A DNA stretch of 25,855 nt from Bacteroidaceae bacterium (GCA_900772575.1 CAAHEN010000239.1:1-25855), one strand, 5' to 3'. Positions 17,417 to 25,334 are shown, counted from the stretch's first letter. Notes: generated from the letters alone by a model not told the origin. Translations and numbers: made by a program.

Positions 17417-18172
17417 TCACAGAAATTTCTGACGCCGCAATGCGCTCAGCAGTTCTTTGCTCATTGCCTCACAGGCCTGCTGCGTGTAGCGCACGTCTGT
17501 ATACACTTGAGCCAAGGTCTCCTTCCCATTTTCCCGTGTAAACTTCAGATTCTCCGGTAAGGCCTCCTTGGCCGCATAGTCGCGATTGATGTCCTCAAGT
17601 GTGGGCAAGGCATAATGTTCTTGATGCATAATAGCCGTTATTGACAAGCGATCTGTCTGAGGTAGGTGCTCGTCCGGGTACCCCAAGGTTATCGTCGCTA
17701 CCGGCATCACGAGTTCCGGTAGGTGGAGAGCGTCTATGATGCCATTTGGTTGATAGATCGTGGTGCCGAGGAAGCACAGTCCCAGGCCTGTGGCTTCTGC
17801 TAGCGTGCAGAATGTCTGGCAATAGAGCAGCGCATCGGTGGCAGCATTGACGAACGACAGGAAATTCTCATATCCAGGTTCAGCACTGCGATGGCGGCAC
17901 CAAGCCGACACACGGGCATAATCCGCACAAAAAGTCAGAACCACCGGGGCCTCAGTGACCATGGGCTGGTTGAAATGGCATGGGGCCAAGCGCTGCTTCA
18001 TCTCGTCAGAGCGTGTGATGACAACACTGTATAATTGTAGGTTGCCCATAGTCTGTGTACGCTCAGCAGCTGTCAGCAACTGTTGTAGGCACTCATCAGA
18101 CACATGCTCGGCCGTATAGCGGCGCACTGAGCGGCGGGTAGCCATTTGGTTCAGTAAGTTTTCCAGTATCAT
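17417..18172 (-). CDS. Nitroreductase-family FMN oxidoreductase
   Basis: A 251-residue predicted cytosolic flavoprotein of the NfsA/FRP-like branch of the nitroreductase superfamily, which uses NAD(P)H to reduce nitro compounds or flavins. The FMN phosphate-binding motif RRSVRRYT (residues 13-20) is at the N-terminus. ALLYCQTFCTLAEATGLGLCFLG is the core helix-strand seen in this family, and LVMPVATITLGYPDE is the usual flavin-pocket strand before the extended C-terminal part. The open frame extends to 18262, but that upstream segment overlaps the promoter region; the ATG at 18172 (MILENLLNQM) matches the family start. Its natural substrate cannot be told from sequence. It is divergent from glmM and convergent with purA. 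Confidence 0.88.
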   Translation of the reverse strand: MILENLLNQMATRRSVRRYTAEHVSDECLQQLLTAAERTQTMGNLQLYSVVITRSDEMKQRLAPCHFNQPMVTEAPVVLTFCADYARVSAWCRHRSAEPGYENFLSFVNAATDALLYCQTFCTLAEATGLGLCFLGTTIYQPNGIIDALHLPELVMPVATITLGYPDEHLPQTDRLSITAIMHQEHYALPTLEDINRDYAAKEALPENLKFTRENGKETLAQVYTDVRYTQQACEAMSKELLSALRRQKFL

Positions 18173-18212
18173 AAAATGCAGATTGATAGGTGGCACATTC
18201 TGTACCTTCCCA

Positions 18213-18220
18213 CAAAGGTA
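18213..18220 (-). promoter_or_regulatory. Candidate -7 box for the nitroreductase gene
   Basis: TACCTTTG on the minus strand fits TAnnTTTG and lies 40 bases before the ATG at 18172. No good -33 TTTG is found about 19 bases further up, so the call rests on the -7 box and position. Confidence 0.45.
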
Positions 18221-18314
18221 GTCAATAAAACAAATTCTGCCCTTGGTGAATGGAGCCATCAAAACCAGATTAAGTTTTTTTGTTCACCGGTCAAAGATTT
18301 TCGTTGAGCCCACC

Positions 18315-18343
18315 TTGTATTCCAAGCAATGTTCGTATTTTTG
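18315..18343 (+). promoter_or_regulatory. Bacteroidota-type promoter for glmM
   Basis: TTG (18315-18317) and TATTTTTG (18336-18343) are separated by 18 bases, close to the optimum for -33/-7 elements. The ATG at 18417 lies about 65 bases beyond the expected transcript start. Confidence 0.65.
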
Positions 18344-18416
18344 TAGGGGAAAATGAGGCCGCCTAATGGCGTAGCATAAACTTCAAAACATCGGATTATA
18401 TAAACCACATAAGGCA

Positions 18417-19814
18417 ATGACATTAATAAAATCCATTTCAGGTTTCCGCGGCACCATAGGTGGTAAACCCGGAGACACGCTCAACCCTCTAGACATAGCA
18501 AAATCAGTATCTGCCTACGCCACACTGCGTGAGCCTATGGTCGGTTCCTATCGCAGGAAAATCGTTGTAGGGCGCGATGCACGTATCTCCGGTGAGATGG
18601 TCTCGCACGTCGTTTGTGGCACACTCATGGGGATGGGTTTCGATGTGCTCAATATCGGTCTGGCCTCGACACCCACGACTGAGCTTGCGGTGACCATGGA
18701 ACGTGCTGTCGGTGGTATCATCATCACTGCCAGTCATAATCCGCGCCAGTGGAACGCCTTGAAGTTTCTTAACGAGAAGGGCGAGTTCCTGCCGCCTGCT
18801 GAAGCTTCCGAAGTGGTGCGTCTAGCCCATAACTGCGATTTCACTTATGCTGATGTAGACCACTTAGGCTGCTATACCAAGAACTTCTATTTTGATCAGC
18901 GCCATATTGACTTGGTGAAGTTCCTTGAACTCGTAGACATAGAGGCTATTCGCCAAGCTAACTTCCGTGTGGCCATTGATACCGTCAACTCTGTCGGTGG
19001 TATTATTTTGCCCAAACTGCTCGGACAGCTTGGCGTCACACAGGTGACTGGCCTCAATACGGAGCCGACTGGCGACTTTGCCCACAATCCCGAACCGCTC
19101 AAAGAAAATTTGGCCGATATCCGGAATCTCATGCGCAAGGGACATCACGATATAGCCTTTGTCGTTGACCCCGACGTCGACCGCTTGGCCATGGTCTGTG
19201 AAGACGGCACTATGTTTGGCGAAGAATACACCCTCGTGGCTGTGGCAGACTATATCTTACAGCACACACCTGGAAATACAGTCTCCAACCTTTCGTCTAC
19301 ACGGGCACTCCGCGATGTTACGGAGAAATACGGCTGCACCTATACGCCTTCGGCGGTAGGCGAAGTCAATGTCGTCACCAAGATGAAAGAGACTGGTGCC
19401 GTCATTGGTGGTGAGGGCAATGGCGGAGTTATCTATCCTGCTGCCCACTATGGTCGTGACGCTCTGGTCGGCATCGCACTCATACTGACCTACATGGCCA
19501 AGACAAAAATGAAGGCTACGGAACTCCGTGACTCGTTCCCAAAATATTTTATTGCCAAGAATCGCATTGACCTTGATCCGACAACGGACATATTCGCAAT
19601 CCTCCAGCGCGTCAAGGAACTCTACAAGGATGAGAAGGTCACAGACATTGATGGTGTGAAGATCGACTTCCCTGACAAATGGGTTCACCTCCGCAAGTCG
19701 AACACGGAACCCATCATTCGCGTATATTCTGAAGCTCACACAATGGAAGAGGCTGATGCCTTGGGCAAACAGATTATGGATCTGGTCTACTCTATGACCA
19801 AAAAGGCAGAGTAA
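18417..19814 (+). CDS. glmM: Phosphoglucosamine mutase / phosphohexomutase
   Basis: A 465-residue member of the alpha-D-phosphohexomutase family. The bacterial GlmM converts glucosamine-6-phosphate to glucosamine-1-phosphate on the way to UDP-GlcNAc for peptidoglycan and LPS. The phosphoserine loop TASHNPRQWN (Ser106), the magnesium loop DPDVDR (Asp251, Asp253, Asp255), the sugar-binding GEGNGGVIYP loop and the phosphate-binding RKSNTEPIIR loop near the C-terminus are all intact. The N-terminus ISGFRGTIGG resembles the conserved IRGxxG start. The TASHNPxxWN version of the active loop is the one usual in Bacteroidota proteins annotated as GlmM, but a phosphomannomutase/phosphoglucomutase role cannot be excluded by sequence alone. 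It has its own promoter and is followed by a hairpin. Confidence 0.88.
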   Translation: MTLIKSISGFRGTIGGKPGDTLNPLDIAKSVSAYATLREPMVGSYRRKIVVGRDARISGEMVSHVVCGTLMGMGFDVLNIGLASTPTTELAVTMERAVGGIIITASHNPRQWNALKFLNEKGEFLPPAEASEVVRLAHNCDFTYADVDHLGCYTKNFYFDQRHIDLVKFLELVDIEAIRQANFRVAIDTVNSVGGIILPKLLGQLGVTQVTGLNTEPTGDFAHNPEPLKENLADIRNLMRKGHHDIAFVVDPDVDRLAMVCEDGTMFGEEYTLVAVADYILQHTPGNTVSNLSSTRALRDVTEKYGCTYTPSAVGEVNVVTKMKETGAVIGGEGNGGVIYPAAHYGRDALVGIALILTYMAKTKMKATELRDSFPKYFIAKNRIDLDPTTDIFAILQRVKELYKDEKVTDIDGVKIDFPDKWVHLRKSNTEPIIRVYSEAHTMEEADALGKQIMDLVYSMTKKAE

Positions 19815-19856
19815 AAAGGCCGTTCCCGTTTGGCCCATTGGGTCTTGCAACAATCA

Positions 19857-19917
19857 AAAAGACCTTGTGCAATTCCACCGCCGGTCTTATGGCGATTACA
19901 GATTGGCAAGGTCTTTT
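19857..19917 (+). terminator. Probable terminator after glmM
   Basis: aaaagaccttg (19857-19867) pairs with caaggtctttt (19907-19917), with an inner cgcc/ggcg pair in the 39-base loop, followed by a T-rich run. It lies 43 bases after the glmM stop. The long loop lowers certainty. Confidence 0.6.
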
Positions 19918-19992
19918 CTTTATTCTTTATCCTATGGATCTCTTGCACCATAATCGCAGCATATTCTCCAGCCTTTCTGAACCAACCATTTT

Positions 19993-21579
19993 ATGATCAA
20001 CAAACGACAACTCATTCTTGCCGCTGCTATCGCCCCAATCGCAGCATGTGCCCAGAGTCGGTACAACATCGTCTACATCATGACAGACGACCATACAGCC
20101 CAGATGATGAGCTGTTACGACAACCGATTTGTCACGACACCAAACCTTGACCGCATCGCTGCTGATGGCGTGAAATTTGTCAACAGCTATGTGGCCAACT
20201 CCCTTTCCGGGCCGAGCCGGGCCTGCTTGATGACAGGTAAGCACTCCCACAAGAATGGATTCACAAACAATGAGCATGGCATCTTTGACGGTAGCCAGCA
20301 AACCATCCCTAAGCTGATGCAGAAGGCGGGCTATCAGACAGCTCTTATTGGGAAATGGCACCTTGTCAGTACGCCGACAGGCTTCGATTTTTTCAACATC
20401 GTGCCAGGTCAAGGCAACTACTATAATCCCACTTTCATCAACATGGATGGCTCAACAAACGATGAGCACGGATATTTAACGAATATCATTACAGACAAAG
20501 CCATCGATTGGTTAGAGCACAGACGTGACAGGACACGCCCGTTCATCCTCTATATCCACCATAAGGCCTGCCACCGCGATTGGCTCCCTGAAATAAAATA
20601 TCTCCGTGCATATGAAGATCAGACCTTTCCACTACCGGCCACATTCTACGATGACTATGCAGGGCGGCAGGCTGCGGCAACACAGGAGATGGAGATTGCT
20701 AACAATGATCACATGGACATTGTCTACGACACCAAGATGTATCGTCCGGATCTCAAAACCCGCCTCTCCGATTCTTACTTGAGCATGCTCGGCCGGTTGG
20801 ACTCCCAGGATCGTGCCGCTTATGATTTTTTCTACGATTCACTTTCGACAGATTTCTGGCGTCGTAACCTCGAAGGTCATGCATTGGCCGAATTCAAGTA
20901 TCAGCGTTATATGCGCGACTATGCCAAGGTGCTGAAGACGCTTGACGACAATGTTGGCCGCACGCTCGACTATTTGCGTGAATCTGGGCTGCTTGACTCA
21001 ACACTTGTGGTCTACACCTCGGATCAGGGCTTCTATATGGGCGAGCATGGTTGGTTCGACAAACGCTTTATGTACGAAGAATCTTATTCAACGCCACTTG
21101 TGATGCGCCTGCCAGACGGATTGAGAGCCCGTGGTGATATCAAAGAGCTCGTGCAGAACATCGACTACGGCCCGACTTTTTTGGATATAGCTGGGGCTCA
21201 GATACCCAAAGATATTCAGGGCGTATCACTTCTGCCATTGCTCGAAGGCAAGCACCCGAAGTCATGGAGGCAGAGCCTCTACTATCACTATTATGAGTAC
21301 CCGGCCGAGCACAGTGTCAAGCGGCATTATGGCGTAAGTACGTCAGACGGGTGGAAACTTATCCACTTCTATAATGACATCAACACGTGGGAACTCTATG
21401 ACCTCAACAAAGATCCGTCCGAATTGCACAATATCTATGGCAAACCTGGAACGGAGAAGATCACGAAGCGTTTGATGAAGGAGCTTATCAAACTACAGAA
21501 GCAATATGACGACCAAGATGCGCTGCGCCTTAACTCGCAAAAAACAGATCCAGTGTCTTCCAGTTCTAAGAACAATTGA
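19993..21579 (+). CDS. Serine-type sulfatase (arylsulfatase / GlcNAc-6-sulfatase-like)
   Basis: A 528-residue sulfatase of the alkaline-phosphatase superfamily that hydrolyses sulfate esters, probably on host or dietary glycans. The signature SGPSRACLMTGKHSHKNG places Ser72 as the residue converted to formylglycine, so activation needs an anaerobic sulfatase-maturating enzyme (anSME), not seen here. Metal ligands appear in MTDDH (Asp32-Asp33) and TSDQGFYMGEHGWFDKR, and GKWHL is the usual lysine/histidine pair. The N-terminus has a signal peptide ending PIAACAQS, where IAAC could serve as a lipobox (Cys19). The wording of the active-site region resembles GlcNAc-6-O-sulfatases of gut Bacteroides (S1_11), but the subfamily is only a suggestion. 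It stands alone, with no SusC/SusD pair beside it. Confidence 0.93.
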   Translation: MINKRQLILAAAIAPIAACAQSRYNIVYIMTDDHTAQMMSCYDNRFVTTPNLDRIAADGVKFVNSYVANSLSGPSRACLMTGKHSHKNGFTNNEHGIFDGSQQTIPKLMQKAGYQTALIGKWHLVSTPTGFDFFNIVPGQGNYYNPTFINMDGSTNDEHGYLTNIITDKAIDWLEHRRDRTRPFILYIHHKACHRDWLPEIKYLRAYEDQTFPLPATFYDDYAGRQAAATQEMEIANNDHMDIVYDTKMYRPDLKTRLSDSYLSMLGRLDSQDRAAYDFFYDSLSTDFWRRNLEGHALAEFKYQRYMRDYAKVLKTLDDNVGRTLDYLRESGLLDSTLVVYTSDQGFYMGEHGWFDKRFMYEESYSTPLVMRLPDGLRARGDIKELVQNIDYGPTFLDIAGAQIPKDIQGVSLLPLLEGKHPKSWRQSLYYHYYEYPAEHSVKRHYGVSTSDGWKLIHFYNDINTWELYDLNKDPSELHNIYGKPGTEKITKRLMKELIKLQKQYDDQDALRLNSQKTDPVSSSSKNN

Positions 21580-21590
21580 ACATAGCTGAT

Positions 21591-21627
21591 ATTCCCCCGG
21601 TTGGACTTTAATCCCAACCGGGGGAAT
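21591..21627. terminator. Strong bidirectional hairpin after the sulfatase gene
   Basis: attcccccggttgg (21591-21604) pairs perfectly with ccaaccgggggaat (21614-21627) across a 9-base loop. It lies 11 bases after the sulfatase stop and 34 bases from the stop of the convergent DUF4186 gene, so it probably serves both. Confidence 0.85.
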
Positions 21628-21661
21628 GATGCGTATATGGCAATTTCCGAACCAGAGTCGA

Positions 21662-22120
21662 CTATTGTCGCCCCGTGGCCATTTCTTTCTCGATCCAAGC
21701 CACCAGAAACTTCACCACGTAGCTTTGCTCTTCAGGTGTCAGTTGCCGGCCTGCCGGTATGTGGTGCCACTTGGACAGACACCCTCGGCAACAACATCCC
21801 GTGGCATGCTGGGCTATGAAGACTGGATGTCCGCGCATTGGCGTTTGCTTGCCATCATTGGAGATTATTGCCGGGCCCAATCGCTTTGTTACGAAATCCA
21901 CAGCATGAAGGCGGATGGTTTCCATCCCCTTTGCACCGACATATGCTTTGTCCTTTGCATTTAGATGAAAGCGGCTTCGAAATTCAGATTTGGACAAGCG
22001 TGCAAAGATGTCGGAGAAGTCGAAGTGGCACGGCGACAGTTCGGCTTCCTTCTTCTCATCGGGAAAATCCCCGCCTCCGGGAAACAGCGGTAATATCCCA
22101 GACTCTCCGTTCTTTTTCAT
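21662..22120 (-). CDS. DUF4186 family protein
   Basis: A 152-residue protein that I recognise as DUF4186, a small cytosolic family of unknown function. The characteristic core is present: FARLSKSEFRSRFHL (about 39-53), KGMETIRLHAVDF, NDGKQTPMRGHPVFIAQHAT (88-107), then CCCRGCLSKWHHIP (109-122) and a closing helix with WIEKEM. The four cysteines at 109-111 and 114, with the nearby His-His pair, could bind a metal, which is my inference. Its ATG overlaps the stop of the acetyltransferase gene by ATGA, so the two are translationally coupled. The first 30 residues are Gly/Pro/Glu-rich and look poorly conserved; a later start is possible but has no better ATG. Confidence 0.86.
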   Translation of the reverse strand: MKKNGESGILPLFPGGGDFPDEKKEAELSPCHFDFSDIFARLSKSEFRSRFHLNAKDKAYVGAKGMETIRLHAVDFVTKRLGPAIISNDGKQTPMRGHPVFIAQHATGCCCRGCLSKWHHIPAGRQLTPEEQSYVVKFLVAWIEKEMATGRQ

Positions 22121-22728
22121 ACATGTGCCTCCCTCTTTACGCCGGGATCCAGAGTCCTTACAACCCTAGCTGGATTGCCTACAGCCACACAATTCGAAGG
22201 AAGGTCTCTCACTACCACACTCCCTGCACCGATTGTCACATTGTTGCCTATCGTGACACCGGGCAAAATTGTGACACTACCACCAATCCACACGTTATCG
22301 CCAATCGTCACCGGTTCACTCCATTCAGTTCCCTTGTTCCGCTCTTCAGGATCAATCGGGTGGCACGCGGTGTATATGCTCACATTGGGGCCAATGAATC
22401 CGTTTTGTCCTATCATCACTGTCGCCTCGTCCAATATGGTCAGGTGGAAATTGATAAATGTGTGGTCACCTATAGAGATGTTACGGCCATAGTCACAATA
22501 GAAGGGTTGAATGATTTTCACGCCCTCTCCCATATGTCCTATGATATTTTTAAGGAGCGATGTTTGCCGCCGCGTGTCGTCTGGGAGAGTTTCGGCGTTG
22601 AAAGTATGAAGTAACCCCTTGACACGGGTGAGTTCTTCAAGCAATACGGGGTGAGGGGCGAAATAAGGACGCCCGCTTACCATCTCTTTCCAAATCTCAG
22701 TGTCGAAAACAGGTGTCTGTTGTTCCAT
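22117..22728 (-). CDS. Maltose/galactoside O-acetyltransferase-like protein (left-handed beta helix)
   Basis: A 203-residue acetyl-CoA-dependent O-acetyltransferase of the Maa/LacA/NodL group. The N-terminal Mac domain (TEIWKEMVSGRPYFAPHP) is followed by hexapeptide repeats that build the left-handed beta helix (ISIGDHTFINFHLTILD, VMIGQNGFIGPNVSIYT, VTIGDNVWIGGSVTILPG, VTIGNNVTIGAGSVV). The catalytic histidine is His123 in YTACHPID. The product would acetylate a sugar hydroxyl; the acceptor cannot be deduced. It is cytosolic and probably trimeric, as is usual for the fold. It is the first gene of a two-gene operon with DUF4186, has a promoter candidate at 22854-22882, and is preceded by AAGAAAA without a clear Shine-Dalgarno sequence. 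Confidence 0.88.
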   Translation of the reverse strand: MEQQTPVFDTEIWKEMVSGRPYFAPHPVLLEELTRVKGLLHTFNAETLPDDTRRQTSLLKNIIGHMGEGVKIIQPFYCDYGRNISIGDHTFINFHLTILDEATVMIGQNGFIGPNVSIYTACHPIDPEERNKGTEWSEPVTIGDNVWIGGSVTILPGVTIGNNVTIGAGSVVVRDLPSNCVAVGNPARVVRTLDPGVKREAHV

Positions 22729-22853
22729 TTTTCTTATAATCGCATTTTCAGTAATCCGACTTTGGATTAAGTTGCCGGATCAGCATTTGTCCGCAGATGC
22801 CATTCTATATAGCGGATGAATGAGAGATAATCTTAGTGTCATCTGTCGTAGTG

Positions 22854-22882
22854 CAAAGCTACGATTTTATATGTGCCTACAA
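22854..22882 (-). promoter_or_regulatory. Bacteroidota-type promoter for the acetyltransferase operon
   Basis: On the minus strand, TAGCTTTG (22854-22861) fits the -7 consensus and TTG (22880-22882) lies 18 bases upstream. It gives a leader of about 120 bases before the ATG at 22728. Confidence 0.62.
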
Positions 22883-22942
22883 TGTTTTTGCTGTGATTTT
22901 AATCATGTCAAACTGAATTTTGATATGCCACATAGCAGCCTG

Positions 22943-24757
22943 TCACTGTTTTTTCTTCGGCTGGAGGTCAAGCCTGTACACCACCCGGAGCAGGGCGTAG
23001 CTGGGGATGACATTGTAGAAGTATTCCCAGCGGTAAAGGCTGTTGACGTTTGTGGACACGTTGGAGAGGTTGCCCAGGATGTCCCAGGCGTCAACCATAA
23101 AGGTCAGACGGCCGCTCAGGACGCTCTTCGAGAGGCGCGCGTTCCAGACCAGGTCGTCCGCGTTTGTACCGCAGCTCTCGTAGCCGCGCCGTGAGAACAT
23201 AGTCAGATCCGTTGAGAGCTGCATCTTCCACGGCAGGTCGGCGATGGCGTGCCCGCCGTAGCGAATGTTCCACGTGTCGGCGTCCTTGAAGTCGGGCCGG
23301 CTTGCTGTGGTGTGGCTGTATCCCGCGCCACCGCCGCTGCCGTGTCCCTGCAGTCGTCGCCACTCCCCGTTTCTCTTGATCAGGTTGCCCACCGCCGTGG
23401 CCCAGTTCGGGGAGAACAGGCTGTCCATCAGGGCCTCGTATTCCGTCAGCGGCTGGACGGAGAACATGCCGTTGCGGTAGGCGGACTGGTTGTCGTTCTT
23501 GTAATAGTTGAAGCGCGGTGAGAGGCTGAAGCTGTTCCTGAGTCCCTTGTACTTGTAGGTGTGGCTTGTCGAGACGGACAGGTTGGAGCCGTGCGCGCTG
23601 CCCTGCCGGCTCTCGTAGGTGTCTCCTCCGGCGAGGAAGTCGGTGACGGTGCCGCCCCATACGTTGTCGTTGTCGGAAAAGCTGACATCGACACTTCCCG
23701 ACGCCTCAAACCGCTCGCGCTTGTCGTAGACGTTGTAGTCCAGTCCGGCGCGCTTTGTGGCCGTCAGTCCGCCGGAAGGGTCGAAGGCGCCCCATCCGCC
23801 GTTGCCGTCGGGTTTTCGGCGGTCGTTCATGTTGTTGAGGTTGCCGAAGGCCGACACGCGCGACTGCGGCGTGTAGCGCATGGCGAAGAGGCGGCCGAGG
23901 TACCGGTTTTCGGTGCCGTAGCCCCATTCCGTGTTGGCCAGCCATCCGATGGCGTACTGCCGCTTGAGCTTGACGTCCATGACGTACTTCCCGCTGTCGA
24001 CTTTCCGGCCCGCCAGCTTGCTCATCTCGCTCATCTCGCTCATCTCGCTCTCCTTCTCGTAGACCTGTACCTGCTGCACCATGTATGCTGGCAGGTTGTC
24101 CAGCAGGACGGTGTTGTCTCCCTTGAAGAAGTCCCTCCCGTTGAGCAGCAGGCTCTCCACATACCTCCCCTTCACGAATATGCGCCCGTCGGGTTTCATC
24201 TCGACGCCAGGCAGCTGCGCGATGAGCTCGTCGAGCATCGAGCCCTCCTGGAGCTGGAAGGCGCTGGCGTTGAAGACCAGCGTGTCGTTTTTGGTGTAGA
24301 ACTTGATCTTCGTGGCCGTGACTGTGGCCTCGCCAAGCTGCCGATCAGCCATATCCGAAAGCTGGCGCATGGCGATAAGTCCCAGGCTGAGGCTCGTTTT
24401 CTTTTTGCGCCATATCACTTTGACCGGCTTGTACACCGTTTGGTATCCCTTGCAGGTGAAGCGTAAGATGAATGCTCCTGACGGCTGCACAGGAACTATA
24501 AGACTGAAACGGCCGTCACGGTCGCAAGTGGAAACTTTCATGACAGTGCTGTCTGGTTCCAGCAAGGTGACCTGAGTCTCCTCTGGGATGCTCTTGCGGG
24601 TGAAGGCGTCAATGATCCAGCCCACTACTTCTGTTGACTGCTTTTATGCTGACAGGGTAATTGGGAACAGGGCGAAACAGCACATGGCCAGCACCGAAAG
24701 GCCAAAGGTGGCGCTTTGTCGGTGCAATCCCATGCGTGTGCGTGATATTGTTTTCAT
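22943..24757 (-). pseudogene. TonB-receptor-like outer-membrane beta-barrel protein with nonsense codon and shortened barrel
   Basis: The full frame begins at ATG 24757 (MKTISRTR) with a signal peptide ending PITLSA, then hits TAA at 24644-24646. It continues in the same frame through KQSTEVVGWIIDAFTR to a stop at 22943. Without the TAA it would be 604 codons. The domain order is a carboxypeptidase-regulatory-like domain (about residues 44-120), a TonB plug-like domain (LGEATVTATKIKFYTKNDTL, GSMLDELIAQLPGVE, NGRDFFKGDN) and a barrel ending AWDILGNLSNVS and YRLDLQPKKK. Homologues I know are about 900 aa or more; here the barrel jumps from WRRLQGHGSGGG to the final strands, so roughly 300 residues seem missing. 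A GTG at 24625 could restart translation, but that product lacks an export signal. The gene lies 126 bases below the Cys-rich ORF with no promoter between. Plug and barrel are about 65-70% GC, the N-terminal part about 52%. Confidence 0.8.
24021..24047 (-). repeat. In-frame 9-bp tandem repeat (three copies) in the outer-membrane protein gene
   Basis: ctcatctcg occurs three times in a row and encodes Met-Ser-Glu repeats in ESEMSEMSEMSK, just after the plug domain. Homologues that I recall have a single unit (ESEMSK). Because the unit is 9 bp, changes in copy number keep the frame. Confidence 0.88.
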
Positions 24758-24883
24758 GATTCGGCGGTTCAAGGGCATTGGTTAGAATAATCTCATTGAG
24801 ACGGCTGCAGCGATGGTGTGCATGGCGCCGTCAGGCCGGCCTGTCTTAGTATGGGTTTCGTCTCTACAGGGATATGCTTCCTT

Positions 24884-25198
24884 TCAAAAGAGAAATGATA
24901 GGCCTACAGAAGTTCTGACAGCCATTGGGCTGGCAGATGGGTCTGGCAATGAGGTGCAGGTACAGGTCGCTGTTGGCGACACCGTGCTGGTGGGACACGC
25001 CCAGCAATTGCTATTGACGGGAGGGCAGTTACAATCGTAGTCGAGATTACATTCACAGTCGCAGTCTTCATTTGCGTCTGTGGCTATCATTATGCCGCCA
25101 AATGTACGGAAGCCGCCACGCAATTGGCCTTCCTGGTTTGCTTCTAAGGCTGGTATCTCCAAGTCCAGTGAAGCCACGATGTTCAGTCTTTTGTCCAT
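24884..25198 (-). CDS. Candidate ribosomally synthesised peptide precursor, Cys-rich, 104 aa
   Basis: The 104-residue product has no signal peptide or membrane helix. The N-terminal 30 residues (MDKRLNIVAS..., with alternating Leu/Ile and acidic residues) end in EGQLRGGF, resembling the double-glycine leader endings of Bacteroidota peptide precursors. A segment after FGG holds nine cysteines at 46, 48, 50, 56, 58, 65, 68, 79 and 81, in C-x-C pairs mixed with Asp and Asn. A Ser/Thr/Pro-rich stretch and a hydrophobic end (VGLSFLF) follow. I cannot name a family. It lies behind a TATCTTTG box and a structured leader and directly upstream of the damaged outer-membrane protein gene on the same strand. 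No radical SAM, cyclodehydratase, LanM or C39 peptidase gene is in the window. The alternative is a chance ORF, but the Cys pattern and leader argue against it. Confidence 0.6.
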   Translation of the reverse strand: MDKRLNIVASLDLEIPALEANQEGQLRGGFRTFGGIMIATDANEDCDCECNLDYDCNCPPVNSNCWACPTSTVSPTATCTCTSLPDPSASPMAVRTSVGLSFLF

Positions 25199-25239
25199 GG
25201 TCGTATATGATTAAGAAGTGATAGTGAAACAGATGTGTT

Positions 25240-25298
25240 GGCCTCGCCATGTTGTCCTTAATGGAGCTGGTGAACTGGCTAGCGAAGCAGGCGAGGCC
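25240..25298. other. Stem-loop in the 5' leader of the Cys-rich ORF
   Basis: ggcctcgcc (25240-25248) pairs perfectly with ggcgaggcc (25290-25298) across 41 bases. If transcription starts just below the TATCTTTG box at 25335-25342, this stem fills most of the untranslated leader before the ATG at 25198. Confidence 0.4.
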
Positions 25299-25334
25299 TG
25301 TCTTTTGTCGCTATGGATTAGGTGACCTGTGTGG

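Noticed and set aside
21838..22614. 258-codon plus-strand frame opposite the DUF4186 and acetyltransferase genes
   Set aside because: It crosses two well-supported minus-strand genes and shows only low-complexity His/Arg/Ser text.
23561..24466. 301-codon plus-strand open frame opposite the outer-membrane protein gene
   Set aside because: It is an antisense shadow created by the high GC content; the minus strand carries clear plug and barrel motifs, while this frame is Val/Ala/Leu/Arg text without domains.
24644..24646. Recoded or read-through TAA in the receptor gene
   Set aside because: No context supports recoding; the shortened barrel makes simple inactivation more likely.
24832..24843. 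caggccggcctg palindrome between the Cys-rich ORF and the receptor gene
   Set aside because: A 12-bp loopless palindrome in a GC-rich spacer; it has no T-tract or known operator likeness, so I cannot call it a site.
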